A stretch of 64,000 nucleotides of DNA from Geosiphon pyriformis. Lineage: Eukaryota; Glomeromycota; Glomeromycetes; Archaeosporales; Geosiphonaceae. Made by a program: the position numbers and the translations under genes. The stretch is from contig JAAOMT010000295.1 of the NCBI GenBank assembly GCA_016748015.1, positions 6,604-70,603 on the forward strand, written 5' to 3'. The notes below the pieces were generated by a model, which saw nothing but the letters and a program-made list of their open reading frames with translations, was not told the origin of the DNA and ran no database searches. Numbering within the stretch: position 1 is the stretch's first letter; each line of letters starts with the position of its first letter. Below are positions 1 through 11,472 of this stretch, piece by piece.

Positions 1-2889
1 TTACCTGTGATTTTTTTCCATTTATTATGAATATGATTTAAAATATTATCAAAATTAAAAATCTCTGTATATATATTACAATTAAATTAAAATTAAAAAT
101 TAAAAATAAATTTCTATTCTCTTTATCAAAAGAGCTTTAATGGCAATTATCACATTCTCTTTAATCAACAATTTCATAAAAAAATATTATTGAAATAATT
201 TTTAATTCAATTTTTTCTTTTTTCTTTTTCTTTTTTTTTGAATGAGTTATCTAAAAAAGAGTAATATTGCAAAAAAATTTAAATAAACAAAAACAAAAAA
301 ATTGAGTAACTTTAATAAACAAAAATATAAATTCATTAATTTAAGTAAACAATCATATTAACTAAAAACTGATCTTTTCTTATTTAAAATTTTCCAAAAA
401 ATATAATAATAATAAAATTTTTTTTTGAATTATTACAAGAAAATAACTTTCTTTTGAATACTCATGATAAAATTTTTTATATTACATTAAAATTGATTTA
501 AAATTAAATTTATAAAATATTTTTTTACAAAAAATACTCACAAATAGTATAAAAAATAAATCTTGTCTTTTACAGTAACCCAATTTTTTATATCAATATA
601 ATTAACAAAAAATTTTGAATAATTAAATTACAAAAACTTTTCAGTTTCACATTTTTTGTAATAAGAATATTATAAGAAAATAATTGAGATTTTATTAAAC
701 TTTATAAACTTAAAAAAAAAATTTTAGATACTAATATCAAGTCGAAAGAATAAAATTAAAAAAATTAAAATTAAAATTTTTGAAATGATAATGTAATAAT
801 TAATTTTTTATTATTGAAAATTTGTATTTTTAAGTTTTTTCTCATTTCTAAGAAATAAGTTCAAAAAAATATTAAAATAAATATTTTTAGAAATTTTAAC
901 TTAAAAAATTGTTTTTAACCATACATAACTCATAAATGAAAGGAAATTTTTTAAAAAAATTACTTTGCTATCTTATGTATGCTAGATATTTCGATTGGTT
1001 TTTGATAAAATAAAACTTTTTCTTTAAATTAATAAATAATAAATAAATAAATAAAAAACTTTTTTTTTATTTTTTTTTTATTTAACGAGTGAAGCCCAAT
1101 TGTAAAAACTTTGTAAATTTGTCATTTAATAATGCTAATAAAAAATTTGGATTCATTTAGAAAAAGTAAATATAAAAATTAAGATTTGAAAAAAGAAAAT
1201 TTTAAAAATTAAACAAAGATAAAATATGTGAATTAAAATATTCTCAAAAACTTATATTGTAAAACGATACTCATGAAATAAATAGTTATCAAAAAATTTT
1301 ACCAATTTTTCAATATTAATTCTTGGATTTAATTTATTGGTTTGAACTTAAAACGGAATGGAACATCAACAAATGGGTAGTAATACATTATAAAGGTTTT
1401 GAAATTAAAATAAAATAAAATAAAATAAAATAAAATTTCTCAAAAGGTATATAATAAAGTTAGTTTCAATCCTCTATTGAGTTAAAAAATGATAATTTAA
1501 TAAAAGTATAAACATACGTTCAAATCATTTACTCTTATTCAAATTTTTTTTCAGACTTATTATAAATTATTTAATTTTAAATATTTAATTGTGACCATTT
1601 TTTTATTGTGTAAATTCAAAAACGTTAACGACTTCAGATGGGAAAAAAACTGCTTTAAAATTCCAAAATTAGAAAACTAGAGTTCACCCTTTTAAGTAAA
1701 TATGGGTTGTTGTTTTTTAAAATTACTGCAATTGCTCCTGCAGAAAATTTGTAAATATCTAAATAAATATTTATCCGCCATTTTTAGATTAAATATTTAA
1801 AAAAATTATCACTTTTTTAACAAAAACTTTTTTCAAATTTCAAATTTTAATCTTTATTTGACCTAAATTCGAAATTAAAAAAAGATTTCACAAACTCACT
1901 ACTAAGCGTTTCAACTGTACAACCTCGGCGTTAATCACTGACAAAGACATTTTCGATAATAACACTTTAAGAAATCTTTCTTTGTATGCATATAATCAAA
2001 GATATCAAGATATGCTTTGTTTCGCATTTTTGGTAATGATAACGGGGGTACATATAAATAGTGAAGAAAACTTTACACGTGTAAGATATGAAAAAGGACC
2101 CTCCTTTTGTGGATCATAAAATCCTTGCTAGTGTAATGTAATCAGTATTCAGAATGGATCGAGGCTAGCAAATGCAAACAAGTTAGAAATACAAAACTAT
2201 CCTAATTAGATAAAAGAATTATGCAGGCACAATAATCAATGCTTTGGAATTTCAAAATACTGTGTTATCATAACATCACTACTTTTATGTGTATATATCT
2301 ACTGTAATAGTTTTATAAAATACTAATGGTAACATAATGGGCTAACGTTAACTAATTTAGGTGGAACATCATCCTAATAAAAAATTTCAAATTAGAAAGA
2401 TCTCCAAGATTTTAATATAATGAAATTTTTTTACTCGTTACGATTTTAAAGAGGCTTCGGTATTTTTAAAACATTTGAACTTTATTTAACAAAAGTGGTT
2501 TTTTTTTTTACAAATGGTTGTGATGTAGGAAAAAATTTCAAACATTAAACAATGAACATTTCGCTGGCTAATTCTGCTCAAGTAAAGTGATATGGGGGGG
2601 GGGGAAAGTTTGGAGTCATGATGAATGCAAGAAAAGATGAAAAATGCAAAGATGAATGCGCAAAAATTACAATGAAAAATGCAAAATATGAATATATCTA
2701 TGGAATGATAGTTGTGATAATAATAATATGTCAATATATACAATAAAAAATATTGTATATAAAAACGGTGTATATGAAGAAAATGCTGATATAACAAGAA
2801 ATGATTCAAATTTATCTTGATTGATGGGTTTGAGGTGATGGCAGGATCCAATGCAATAATGTTTTTTTTTTACAACACCCATAACAATC
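1..2889. other. AT-rich intergenic stretch, no gene seen
   Basis: I see no convincing coding sequence here. The stretch is dominated by A/T homopolymers. It contains a short pentanucleotide microsatellite of AAAAT units at about 1403-1437 and an uninterrupted run of 11 G at about 2594-2604. The two overlapping reading frames at 2486-2921 on the minus strand are Phe/Ile/Tyr-rich low-complexity translations of AT-rich DNA and look spurious. Confidence 0.6.
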
Positions 2890-3531
2890 TTAATTTCTCT
2901 TAAGAAGTCGTCGTTTAGCAAAAAGGAATTGAGATCCTGGCATAGTCTCTATTGGAATAGGAGTTGTTCTAATCAATGATCGTTTTTTGCCACAACCGTA
3001 ATAACAAGCAGTTCGCTGACGTTTTTTCAAGCTAATATCTTCTTTTTCTTCATTAATAGAAACAGGACTCGCTGGAGAAATAGAGACATCAGCACAATTG
3101 ATGTAAGTATCACCAGACAGTTTTGGTATCCACCGAAAACGAAGAGTACATTGCTCGCAAGTAACTTCTTTCGGTAATGTTATTTCTGTCTTAAATATAT
3201 CAACTTTATTTCCGCAGTCTTTGACTGATCCAATGGTTTGAAATTTTGTATCTTTACCCGTTGTTGAAAGATCGATGAAACAATTACCCTCAAGAGCTTT
3301 CCCGATTTCAAATTCAATTTTTATCGATTCACCTTCCGTGTAATGTGTTGTAATCTGTCGTGGAATTTCGGTAGCAGCTCCACATTTGTAATCTGAGGAC
3401 GCTTTTCTTGTTTGTGAAAGATGATTTTCTATATCTCCTTTTGGAATACGAATCTCTGGTGTCATCAAATATCCTTGACCCGCAACATTGGTGGTTGCGA
3501 ACAAAAGGATCAAGCCGACTATTAGCTTCAT
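2890..3531 (-). CDS. Secreted LPMO-fold (chitin-binding type-4-like) protein lacking the copper-site histidines
   Basis: This is a single-exon gene of 213 aa. I start it at the internal Met (3531) because a clean signal peptide follows (residues 1-18, ending TTNVAG); an upstream in-frame Met at 3660 would put 43 extra residues before it. The predicted mature protein begins QGYLMTPEIR, resembling the HGxLxxPxxR start of lytic polysaccharide monooxygenases. The pattern CxxCTLRFRW (residues 125-134) and the NCADVSI segment (145-151) also fit AA10/AA15-type LPMOs, and eight cysteines (50, 84, 106, 125, 128, 146, 176, 180) suggest disulfides. The copper enzyme needs His at mature position 1 and a second His. 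Here position 1 is Gln19 (CAA), and the usual xHGG region reads ALEGNCFIDLS. I infer a non-catalytic, carbohydrate-binding secreted protein. The C-terminus has four dibasic sites (KKR 169-171, KKR 182-184, KR 206-207, KR 211-212), so a tail may be removed by a Kex2-like protease. Gene reality is likely; the family call is moderate. Confidence 0.65.
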   Translation of the reverse strand: MKLIVGLILLFATTNVAGQGYLMTPEIRIPKGDIENHLSQTRKASSDYKCGAATEIPRQITTHYTEGESIKIEFEIGKALEGNCFIDLSTTGKDTKFQTIGSVKDCGNKVDIFKTEITLPKEVTCEQCTLRFRWIPKLSGDTYINCADVSISPASPVSINEEKEDISLKKRQRTACYYGCGKKRSLIRTTPIPIETMPGSQFLFAKRRLLKRN

Positions 3532-6500
3532 GTTTCTTGGGGTAAAGTTTGATGAGATTGAATACGGGGAGAAAGTGGCAATAGAAGAGGAAAGTAAGAT
3601 GGCGGATGAAAGTAAGATAGGGGATGAAAGTTTAAAGAGAATATGGACTAATGATGTCATGATAAGGGAGAAAATGTTTGTTAATGATATTTAAAATTCA
3701 GAAATAAAAGCAACGCGTCAAATGATTATGATATCCGCTGTTTTAATGAATTCTAATAGTTTAGAGGGAGGGGGGGGAGAACTGAAGATAAAGAATGGTG
3801 ATAGGAAGATGGAGGAGATGATGAGGATGAGGATGAGGATGAAGATGAGGTAAATGAAAAGCCAAAGGATGAGTTAAATGATGATATTATGATAATGACC
3901 TCTGGCCAGTGAAAGAATATTGCCACTTCTGAGGAAAAAAATTTGTGCTTGAGAAATTAGCATCTTTATAGAGAAAGCGAAAATGTTATGATGATTAGAA
4001 AATAAGGATCCGTGACACTCGAGGGGTTTTCATTTTTTGTGTGTGCATCTCGGAAACTTTCTTCAAAAGATTAGTATGTGATGATAGCATAATAAGTTGA
4101 TCAACGTGATTGTATAATAATTTATATATTAACTGATCATCCCGAACACCCAGTTAACCAAAATTGGTCTATAATCTTTTGGTAAAATTGCCGAATATCA
4201 ACATTAAATGTGACTATTTTAATAACATGCATCACTAATTATAAATCAAGTTTCAACGTTCCATTGACTAGCTTCTTGAAATCTCCCATAAAAAGCTAAA
4301 ACAATGACACACTGCAGCTGTAAAGTTATGATTTTTTTGTCATGAAAGTCTTGTTACTGGCTACCGTGCATTAATTTTTAATGTTAAAAATATCACCTTT
4401 CTCAAATAGATTTCAACCAATCTAAACTTACCCTGCATAAAGAATAAAGAATTTATTCTACAATGGACCGGGTTTCTGCAGAAACTTTGTTACAAGGTCT
4501 GTTAAAATCAATAAATTTTTGTGCATTGATTTCAAATCATTTCTATATAATAAACTCTGTGATTAATACGCGTGATGCAGATATTTTTTTTTACTTAAAA
4601 CCATTTCGTGGCTCCAGAAGGTTCTTAAAAATAAGTTTTCAGACACCAATCATGCTGTTTTATTAAAATATTGACAGGAAAAATATATCCAGAGTTTTAA
4701 TTTTTTTTGGTTGGTATCCATTCAAATTGTTACTAACCTGATTAGGAATTGAACAAGTGTTCAGATTTTAAAACTGTCAAGAAAATGTCAAAACTTTGTC
4801 TTATGCAAAGTTTTAAAATAAATTTTTAAGTCTGGTTTTCTTGAGTACAAAATTAATTGAAATAGTCATCTAAGGCAGTGTAGCTACCTTTGTAATTTTA
4901 TAAATATAGCAGAAATAAACCTTGTGAAGAAAGTCTCGAAAAAACGATAAAAGAACCTAAATATTTTTGTTATTTTTCAAGTAAACATATTTGCTGTTCA
5001 CCTTATCTGAAGTTCTACATGATCATAGAATCTTCTTTGAGGTTTAGATATTTGATCTTTGTCAAATTTCAATCCAAGTAAAAAATAAATTAAAAATTTT
5101 AGCAACCAAAAAATCTTTTACACAAATTATTGTTGAATTTTTATCTAAGACTTCATCTTTTGCTGTGAGATTAAATAATCATCCAGAATAATAGTATACT
5201 TAAAGATAATATCTATTTTTTCAAACATAATTACTTCAATTAATTACAAGAAAACTCGGAAAATGTTTTCGAGAATTGAAAATTAAACGTGATAATCTCA
5301 GACTCAGGCAAAATTCTTCGTATCTGATAAGTTTCGATGGCCTTTAATATAATTTTATCAGATATTTTTATCAAGAATTTATTAATGAAAATTATAAATT
5401 CCCTTCGTCTTAATCATAAAAAGGATAAAAAATCAAATTTAAATTTAATAATTACTTCTTAAATCTTTCATTTACTATTGGTATAAATGTTAAACAATGC
5501 GTATCAAAATTTGATAATATCAACAGAGTTTTGTTTTTTGCTCTCTTTGTCAAATATTTTGATTCATTGACCGGGTTTTTTATTAAAAAACTCCATATGC
5601 TACCATAATTTATTATATTATTTTGAGAATCATCTTATCACAATCAAGCTTGAACCTTAAAGTTCCATATTCCTTGAGAATGATGCTTGAAACATTTGAT
5701 TTAATGCTGTTTTTGCCAAAAAAATTAAAGAAAAAAATTGACCATTATATCAATCACATGGAAATGGATTTACACTTGTAAATAATCATTCTGCATTACC
5801 ACTGTATGCAACCTAAATAATAAGATTAATTTTTGCCAATTGATGACAATGGCAAAGTCTGTCATAGAAGCAAGAACTATTTTTTAATTTCATTTCGTGT
5901 CTGAATACTCAAAATAAGTCATTGATGTCCTTATATTTTTTATTACTTTCCTTGATAAGAGATATTATTATTTTTTATCAAGCAAATATTTCGATAACTT
6001 TCAAAGAAAACTAATATAAACTTATTTTAATACTCTCAACCTAGCTACAAAGTAATAATTTTCAACTAAAGTTACTCAAGTTTCAAAAAAAGTGAGATAT
6101 TCTAACATGCATTTATTATCCTAAAAAATCCTAAACATTTTAAAGTTGAATGCATTTGAAATTAAATACTTTCCTTTTTTTTTATCTCTTTATTTTTGAT
6201 AATCATACTTTTTTGAATTTGAATTTCGATTCAAACATCAAAAATTGACAAAATTCAATTTCAAAATCTAAATTTTTCTCAAAAACATTATATTTAAGCT
6301 TTATTTTTTGACTTTTATGCTTAATATTTCATAAATTTTATTAAAAGGATATTTATTAATTTTTAAAAATTGGATAATCCCACATTAATCAAACTGTCAT
6401 TTAATAGATAAATTTTAGAGAAACTTTTTATTCTAGAATTGAATGATTAATAAAATTAAAATTATTTAAAGGTTAATTTTTAAAAAAAAAAAATAATAAT

Positions 6501-7464
6501 ACTATTATTTGAAAATAATTTTTTATTTCGATATATTATCGATAATACATTTTTTAATATAAATATTGATAATTTATAATTTCTAAAACCTCATTAATTG
6601 GATGTCTTTTTTAAATTTTGAACTTATAACCCAATTCTTATGAATAAACTATTAACTTACTTATTATTCATCTGCTCGAAATATCTGGTCGAATAATATC
6701 CAATATTAATTAGGAGTTAATAAATTAATAAATCAAAGATTTTAATTATCTGTGAATTATCGAATCAATATTAAATTTTGGTTTCAAAAAAATATTGCTT
6801 TTGATCAAAGGTCTGAAAGAAAAAGAATATACCATTCAAAATAGCCTCTCTAAACATGAAAATATCAAAAATATTTACCTAAAACTTTTAATAATTTTTT
6901 TCTTGTCACAAATATATTATATTTTGCTCAGATTCTTAATTTTATTCAGAAAACAATGGGTATCTCTTTTTTCTAGAATTAATTTAAAAGATTAAAACAT
7001 GCAATATGTGTAAACCGTGAACAAATTAGAAAAAGTAGGTAAGATGAAATTATGCAAAAAAGATTCTAAAGAAAAATGCACTTCTATATTAGATTAACAA
7101 ACTAGAATCAAAAAGTGTATATTCTTTTCTGAAAGAATAGAATTTTGAAATTTCTTGAAATGCCTATACTTGATAACGCTGGTTTTTCCTCGAGAGGCCG
7201 TCATTACAAAATTTAACCTTCATATATTCATTCCCAAAAAATAGAAAGGTTTGATTTTGACGGTCCAAGAAAAAATTTCCGAAATATTCAACCTTCTAGG
7301 TGCTTGGTAAGCTAATTATATTTTCCTGGAATTTATTAGGATACACCATGTCTGATTGTATTGGTATTTTGGCAATTCACATCGAGAGCATTTCATTAAA
7401 GCATAAATAAAGTTATTTATAAAAGGTCAAAAACCAATGTTATTTAATTAAAACTTTTATCGAG
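3532..7464. other. Intergenic stretch, no gene seen
   Basis: The part nearest the LPMO-like gene (3532-3900) should hold its promoter. It contains a G-run and a purine-rich GAGGAT/GATGAG repeat at about 3765-3852. The 67-codon frame at 4463-4666 and the 66-codon frame at 6795-6995 have no recognisable domain and compositions expected of AT-rich noncoding DNA. I see nothing else. Confidence 0.5.
3765..3852. repeat. Purine-rich simple repeat (G-run followed by GAGGAT/GATGAG units)
   Basis: A run of G interrupted by A is followed by tandem 6-bp purine-rich units, upstream of the LPMO-like gene on the minus strand. It may be a promoter-associated low-complexity tract; no function can be shown from sequence alone. 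Confidence 0.5.
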
Positions 7465-9188
7465 TCAAATTTCTGGTTTCACAGTATTATCCGGTTTATC
7501 AACTTTAGGAAGATCATATGAATGAACTACGCGAGGACGCTTTCTTATTCTGATGCTAATATTTTCATTCAGATGAATATTTTCACCATTTCTCCTGTTC
7601 TTTTCCGAATCACTATCACAATGAATATTACCACTATAAATTGTTGATATCTTTTGGTAGGTGTGATCTGTCAAACTGGCATTGTTCAGAGGATCAATAG
7701 ATAAATCCACAGCTAAATCAAGATCGAGTTCTGGATGCCATTTTTTTAATTCATTTAACTGTTTCGCATATAGCAAGAATTTAAGACCAACAGCAGCCCG
7801 ATGCATCTCCATAAGAAGCAAATGTTGATGCCGAAGTGGGTTGTAAGGAGTTTGATTTCTCAATTGTTGGGTTTGCACTGGGGAGTCGACAGGAGATAAA
7901 GAGCAACTTGAAGACTCAGAGTAGCCTGTAGATTTAGTGTCTATTGGAGACAAGATTCGGGATTTTGACAAGAAATTGGGGGATGCTGATCGGGATGTTG
8001 GTAGGCTCGTGTCTGGTGTAGTTCGATAAATGTGTCCTTTGAAATTTGAATTGCGACCCTTAAAAAAAAAATACTAGGGTGAGAAAGCTGATGCAAATAA
8101 TTAGTTGTTGGAAAAATTTAGATACCTCTAGTCCTCTAAAAAGGGATAAGTCCAACGACTCGTATTCAATTGGTGTATTAATTTCATCAAAATGTTTAAT
8201 TGTGCTGCTACATTCTTCAATCAATCGAGCATATTCGTCTATAGCATGTAACATTGTGTCAAGTTCTTCGGTAAGATGAGTCTGACTGTCATCAAGACTT
8301 TCAATTTTGGAGTGTAATGTTCGATTGTTATCCAGAAGCTGCACATGAATTTCGAAGAGTTTATAGATTTTCAAAGAAAGGTAATATTATTAATCAAGTT
8401 TAAATAAATTGGCATTACCTCATTAAGTTGCTGCTGAATTTCTTTTAAATCATTATTGATATCTTCGTTGGCTTGATGTTGCAAAATCTGTGATTTTTCC
8501 CAATAATGTCTACTCTCGAGTAGCTTCTCATTTGCCGCCGCTATGCAATCTTCGACATTATCTGAGTTGACAATTAAAATTTTTTTAGAGTTATTAAATG
8601 TTTCAATGATCATTAAAGGAGGGTTGATTCCCTAAAAATATTTGTTGTCTCTATAATTCTAAAGCACTTCTAGGACAAAGCATAAAACCTTTCTTAGCCG
8701 CTTACCTTGTTTCTTTTTAATTTCTTCGATTCGTTTCAAACACTCTGGCGCTTCTTTAATTAGCTTATCCACATTCTGTGATAATTCATCCAAGTCCTGC
8801 TCAAATTTCTTAAAGTCGTTATGGGTAATACTTAAATTCTTCTCAATTTTTGTTGGCGAAGGTAAAGGTGAGCGGTCAGTCAAGATATTGGTTGTAACAA
8901 TCCGTGGCTTCTTTGAAGGATATTTTTTAAACCTTAGTTTTATTTTCTTTCTTCTCTTAATAAGAAACACTTGCTTACCCTCGAAAATTGAAATGGGGGC
9001 AAAATCAATGGAAATTGAAAACCTTGATCTTTTCGAAACACCAAAGAGTAATTTTTACCATAGCGATGAAATTAAAATTGTTTTCCCTAATTTTCTTGTT
9101 CACTACCTACCTTTGACATGTGGTGATGAAAAAAAGTTTGATGCTTTGTTGTTGTGATGCGTAAAGTTACTGAAGAACGTTTGCCCAT
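7465..9188 (-). CDS. Multi-exon coiled-coil protein with Ser/Pro-rich C-terminal half, function unknown
   Basis: Well-supported exons (minus strand) are the one ending at 8419, then 8338-8126 and 8058-7465. They are joined by GT-AG introns 8418-8339 (80 nt) and 8125-8059 (67 nt), both phase 0. Upstream, an exon from about 8910 ends at 8706 before GTAAGC. Its acceptor is ambiguous: 8561 keeps the frame from that donor, whereas 8631 would need a different donor. A first exon 9188-9111 (MGKRSSVTLR..., donor GTAGGT) would join in phase 0 at 8910 but is inferred. Predicted length is roughly 350-400 aa. The N-terminal half is Lys/Glu/Leu/Gln-rich, looks helical, and has heptad-like segments (FEQDLDELSQNVDKLIKEA; EDINNDLKEIQQQLNE; EELDTMLHAIDEY). 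The C-terminal half has SP motifs (SLSPVDSPVQ), a hydrophobic MHRAAVGLKFLLYAKQLNEL helix and a basic IRIRKRPR patch that could be a nuclear localisation signal. I do not recognise the family; a structural or nuclear scaffold role is a guess. Confidence 0.6.
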
Positions 9189-11472
9189 GGGTTTCGTGTG
9201 TGCAAGTCAGGTGTTGACGGTATCAAATGAACAAAGGCGTCGATTGTGGAGAAAGGATATTGAGAATATTCTTGACTACAACTTCTTTGCGTGAAAAATC
9301 AATGCTAAAAATAAATTTAAATTAAGAGTTATTGAACTTTTAAGTGTCGCAAAGTTCTTAATTTGTCAGACTGGCACTGATAAAATGAATTATCGATTTC
9401 TATCTTGAAGAAGTTTGGAATATATTTAACAAAAAAAAGAAGAGGTGTTAATAAAGAATGATGAATTGATTATGACGACACTTAATATAACCTAACCTCA
9501 GAAATGAGATCAAATTAGAACTGTATTCCAAAAAAGTGACAAGAGAAAATTTGTACCAATATGCCATTTGATGAACCATAAAAATAGAGTATGAAATTTG
9601 CAATAGTTAATATCACTTTCTTAATGGGATAAACCGAATTTTTACCATTTTACGTTATTGTGATATTTAATAGTCAATTATACACAAAGTTCAGTAACGT
9701 GGTACATGCCTTGAATGAAGTTTCGCATGCATTTTGAGTTAAAATACACAAATTAAAATTAGCAAGTACAAGACCTCAGAACCTTTCAAATGCCGAAGAA
9801 AAATGTCAGGCTATTTGAGCTTTTTTGTTTATAAAAGATTTGAGGTCATTCAATCGACAATCCTAAAGATAATCATATTAATTTGATCGATTCTGACGGA
9901 GATTGAAATTGTCACAGATGTGAAGATTGCAAATCCTATAAGCAAATATTACCACTTTTAATTACACTATAATGTAGGTTAATTTAAAACAATAATTCAC
10001 TCAGTTGAAATTGAATATTACAGAAATCATAATTTAAATTCGAAAAAAACAATAAATTTAAAAGTGTAAAATATATGTGAAATAATTTTATAATATTGAA
10101 CACCCGAAGAATTAAATTGTTTAAAAAAATGGCATTTATATAAATTTACATTGTTGCAAAAACACAGAAATTCTTGATTAATGAGGCAAGCTAATTAAAA
10201 ATAAAACAAGAGGGTTTATAAAAAATTAAATTTTCATAAATTTGATGTGAGACTGTTTTTTTTGAAATAACAAAAAACAATCAAGTGTTAAATGTCACAG
10301 GAATATATGATGCACCTTAATTTAAAAGACTTTTAGAACAACTTCTGGCCTTTTCAAATTTTATAAAAATTTACTGAAAAGTTTATATTGTCAATAATTT
10401 TCATTTTACAATATTTAGAACAAATAGACTCAAGTTATTATTTAAAAAAAAATTTCTATATTCATAAAGTGTGATTAAATTTCAAAGATTTAGGTGAGTT
10501 TTGGCTCATTATATTTAGAAAAAAATCTTAAAAACTAATTCAATAGGCAAGTTTACATCCAAAAGTTTATGAGTGACGAATTATTAGAAACAAAATTTTC
10601 AATCTTTTCAAAAGATCAAAGAACTTTTTGCGATGTAATTTTAGAAGAAATAGGATTAAATCCAAAGAGAAATATAAGTTAAATTGAATTTATTCTACAA
10701 GCTTTTTGCAATTAATCAACTTTGACTATCCAAAATTTAATCTAATATTTCAATTATATTGTTTTTAATTTTTACTATTATTTATTTATTTATTTTTTTA
10801 TAACAATTCACAATTATTATTTTTTACTATTCTAATTTTAAAATGACAAAATTTTCAAAATATTTATAAATTGAATGAGATTTGGAAATCAAAATTTTTG
10901 AGAACATGATTGCTTGATATATTTTAATTTAATAGAACTTGTCTTTGCCTGAAAATAAAACAGCAAAAACAATATACAAATTAAATAATTTAATTTCTTT
11001 TTGCTTAAATTAATTATTATACCAAGAATGAAAGATTAAAATTAAAATCTTTATATTCTAAAAAAATTTTCTTTCTAGTACGAAATATTTGTCAGGAGCA
11101 TAATAGTAATACTTTAATAGAGTTTCTTTCCCAAAGAAAAAGTGAAAATCTTAATTAGCTAACAAATTTAATTTTTGAAAAAATTAACAATTAAAAACTT
11201 ATTATCCTTTCATAAATTTTTGTTTTCTAAAAACCCAAGTCAAATCGAAAATACCTTTTATCTCAAATGCTGAATTTCTATTCTATCAAGGATCATACAT
11301 CTTTTTAAATGCTTCTAAATGCATCTATTTTGATATCAAATTCATTAATCTTTATAAAGTTTTCTTTATATGGTCATTCTTTCAAATCAATCAAAATCAA
11401 TCTTGGAAAACCTTATAAAAAAATTCACTCTTATTGAAATCTTGAACAAAGAAATTTCCTCAATTATTAAAA
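9189..11472. other. Intergenic stretch, no gene seen
   Basis: This is AT-rich sequence between the coiled-coil gene (minus) and the secreted acidic protein (plus), and so holds both of their upstream regions. I see no domain-bearing reading frame, RNA gene or repeat array. Confidence 0.5.

Noticed and set aside
2486-2921. Two overlapping Phe/Ile/Tyr-rich minus-strand frames downstream of the LPMO-like gene
   Set aside because: Composition is that of translated AT-rich DNA, they overlap each other, and no domain or signal peptide fits; most likely 3' untranslated region.
4463-4666. 67-codon plus-strand frame starting MDRVSAETLL
   Set aside because: Only the first 15 residues look protein-like; no splice partner, domain or neighbour supports it.
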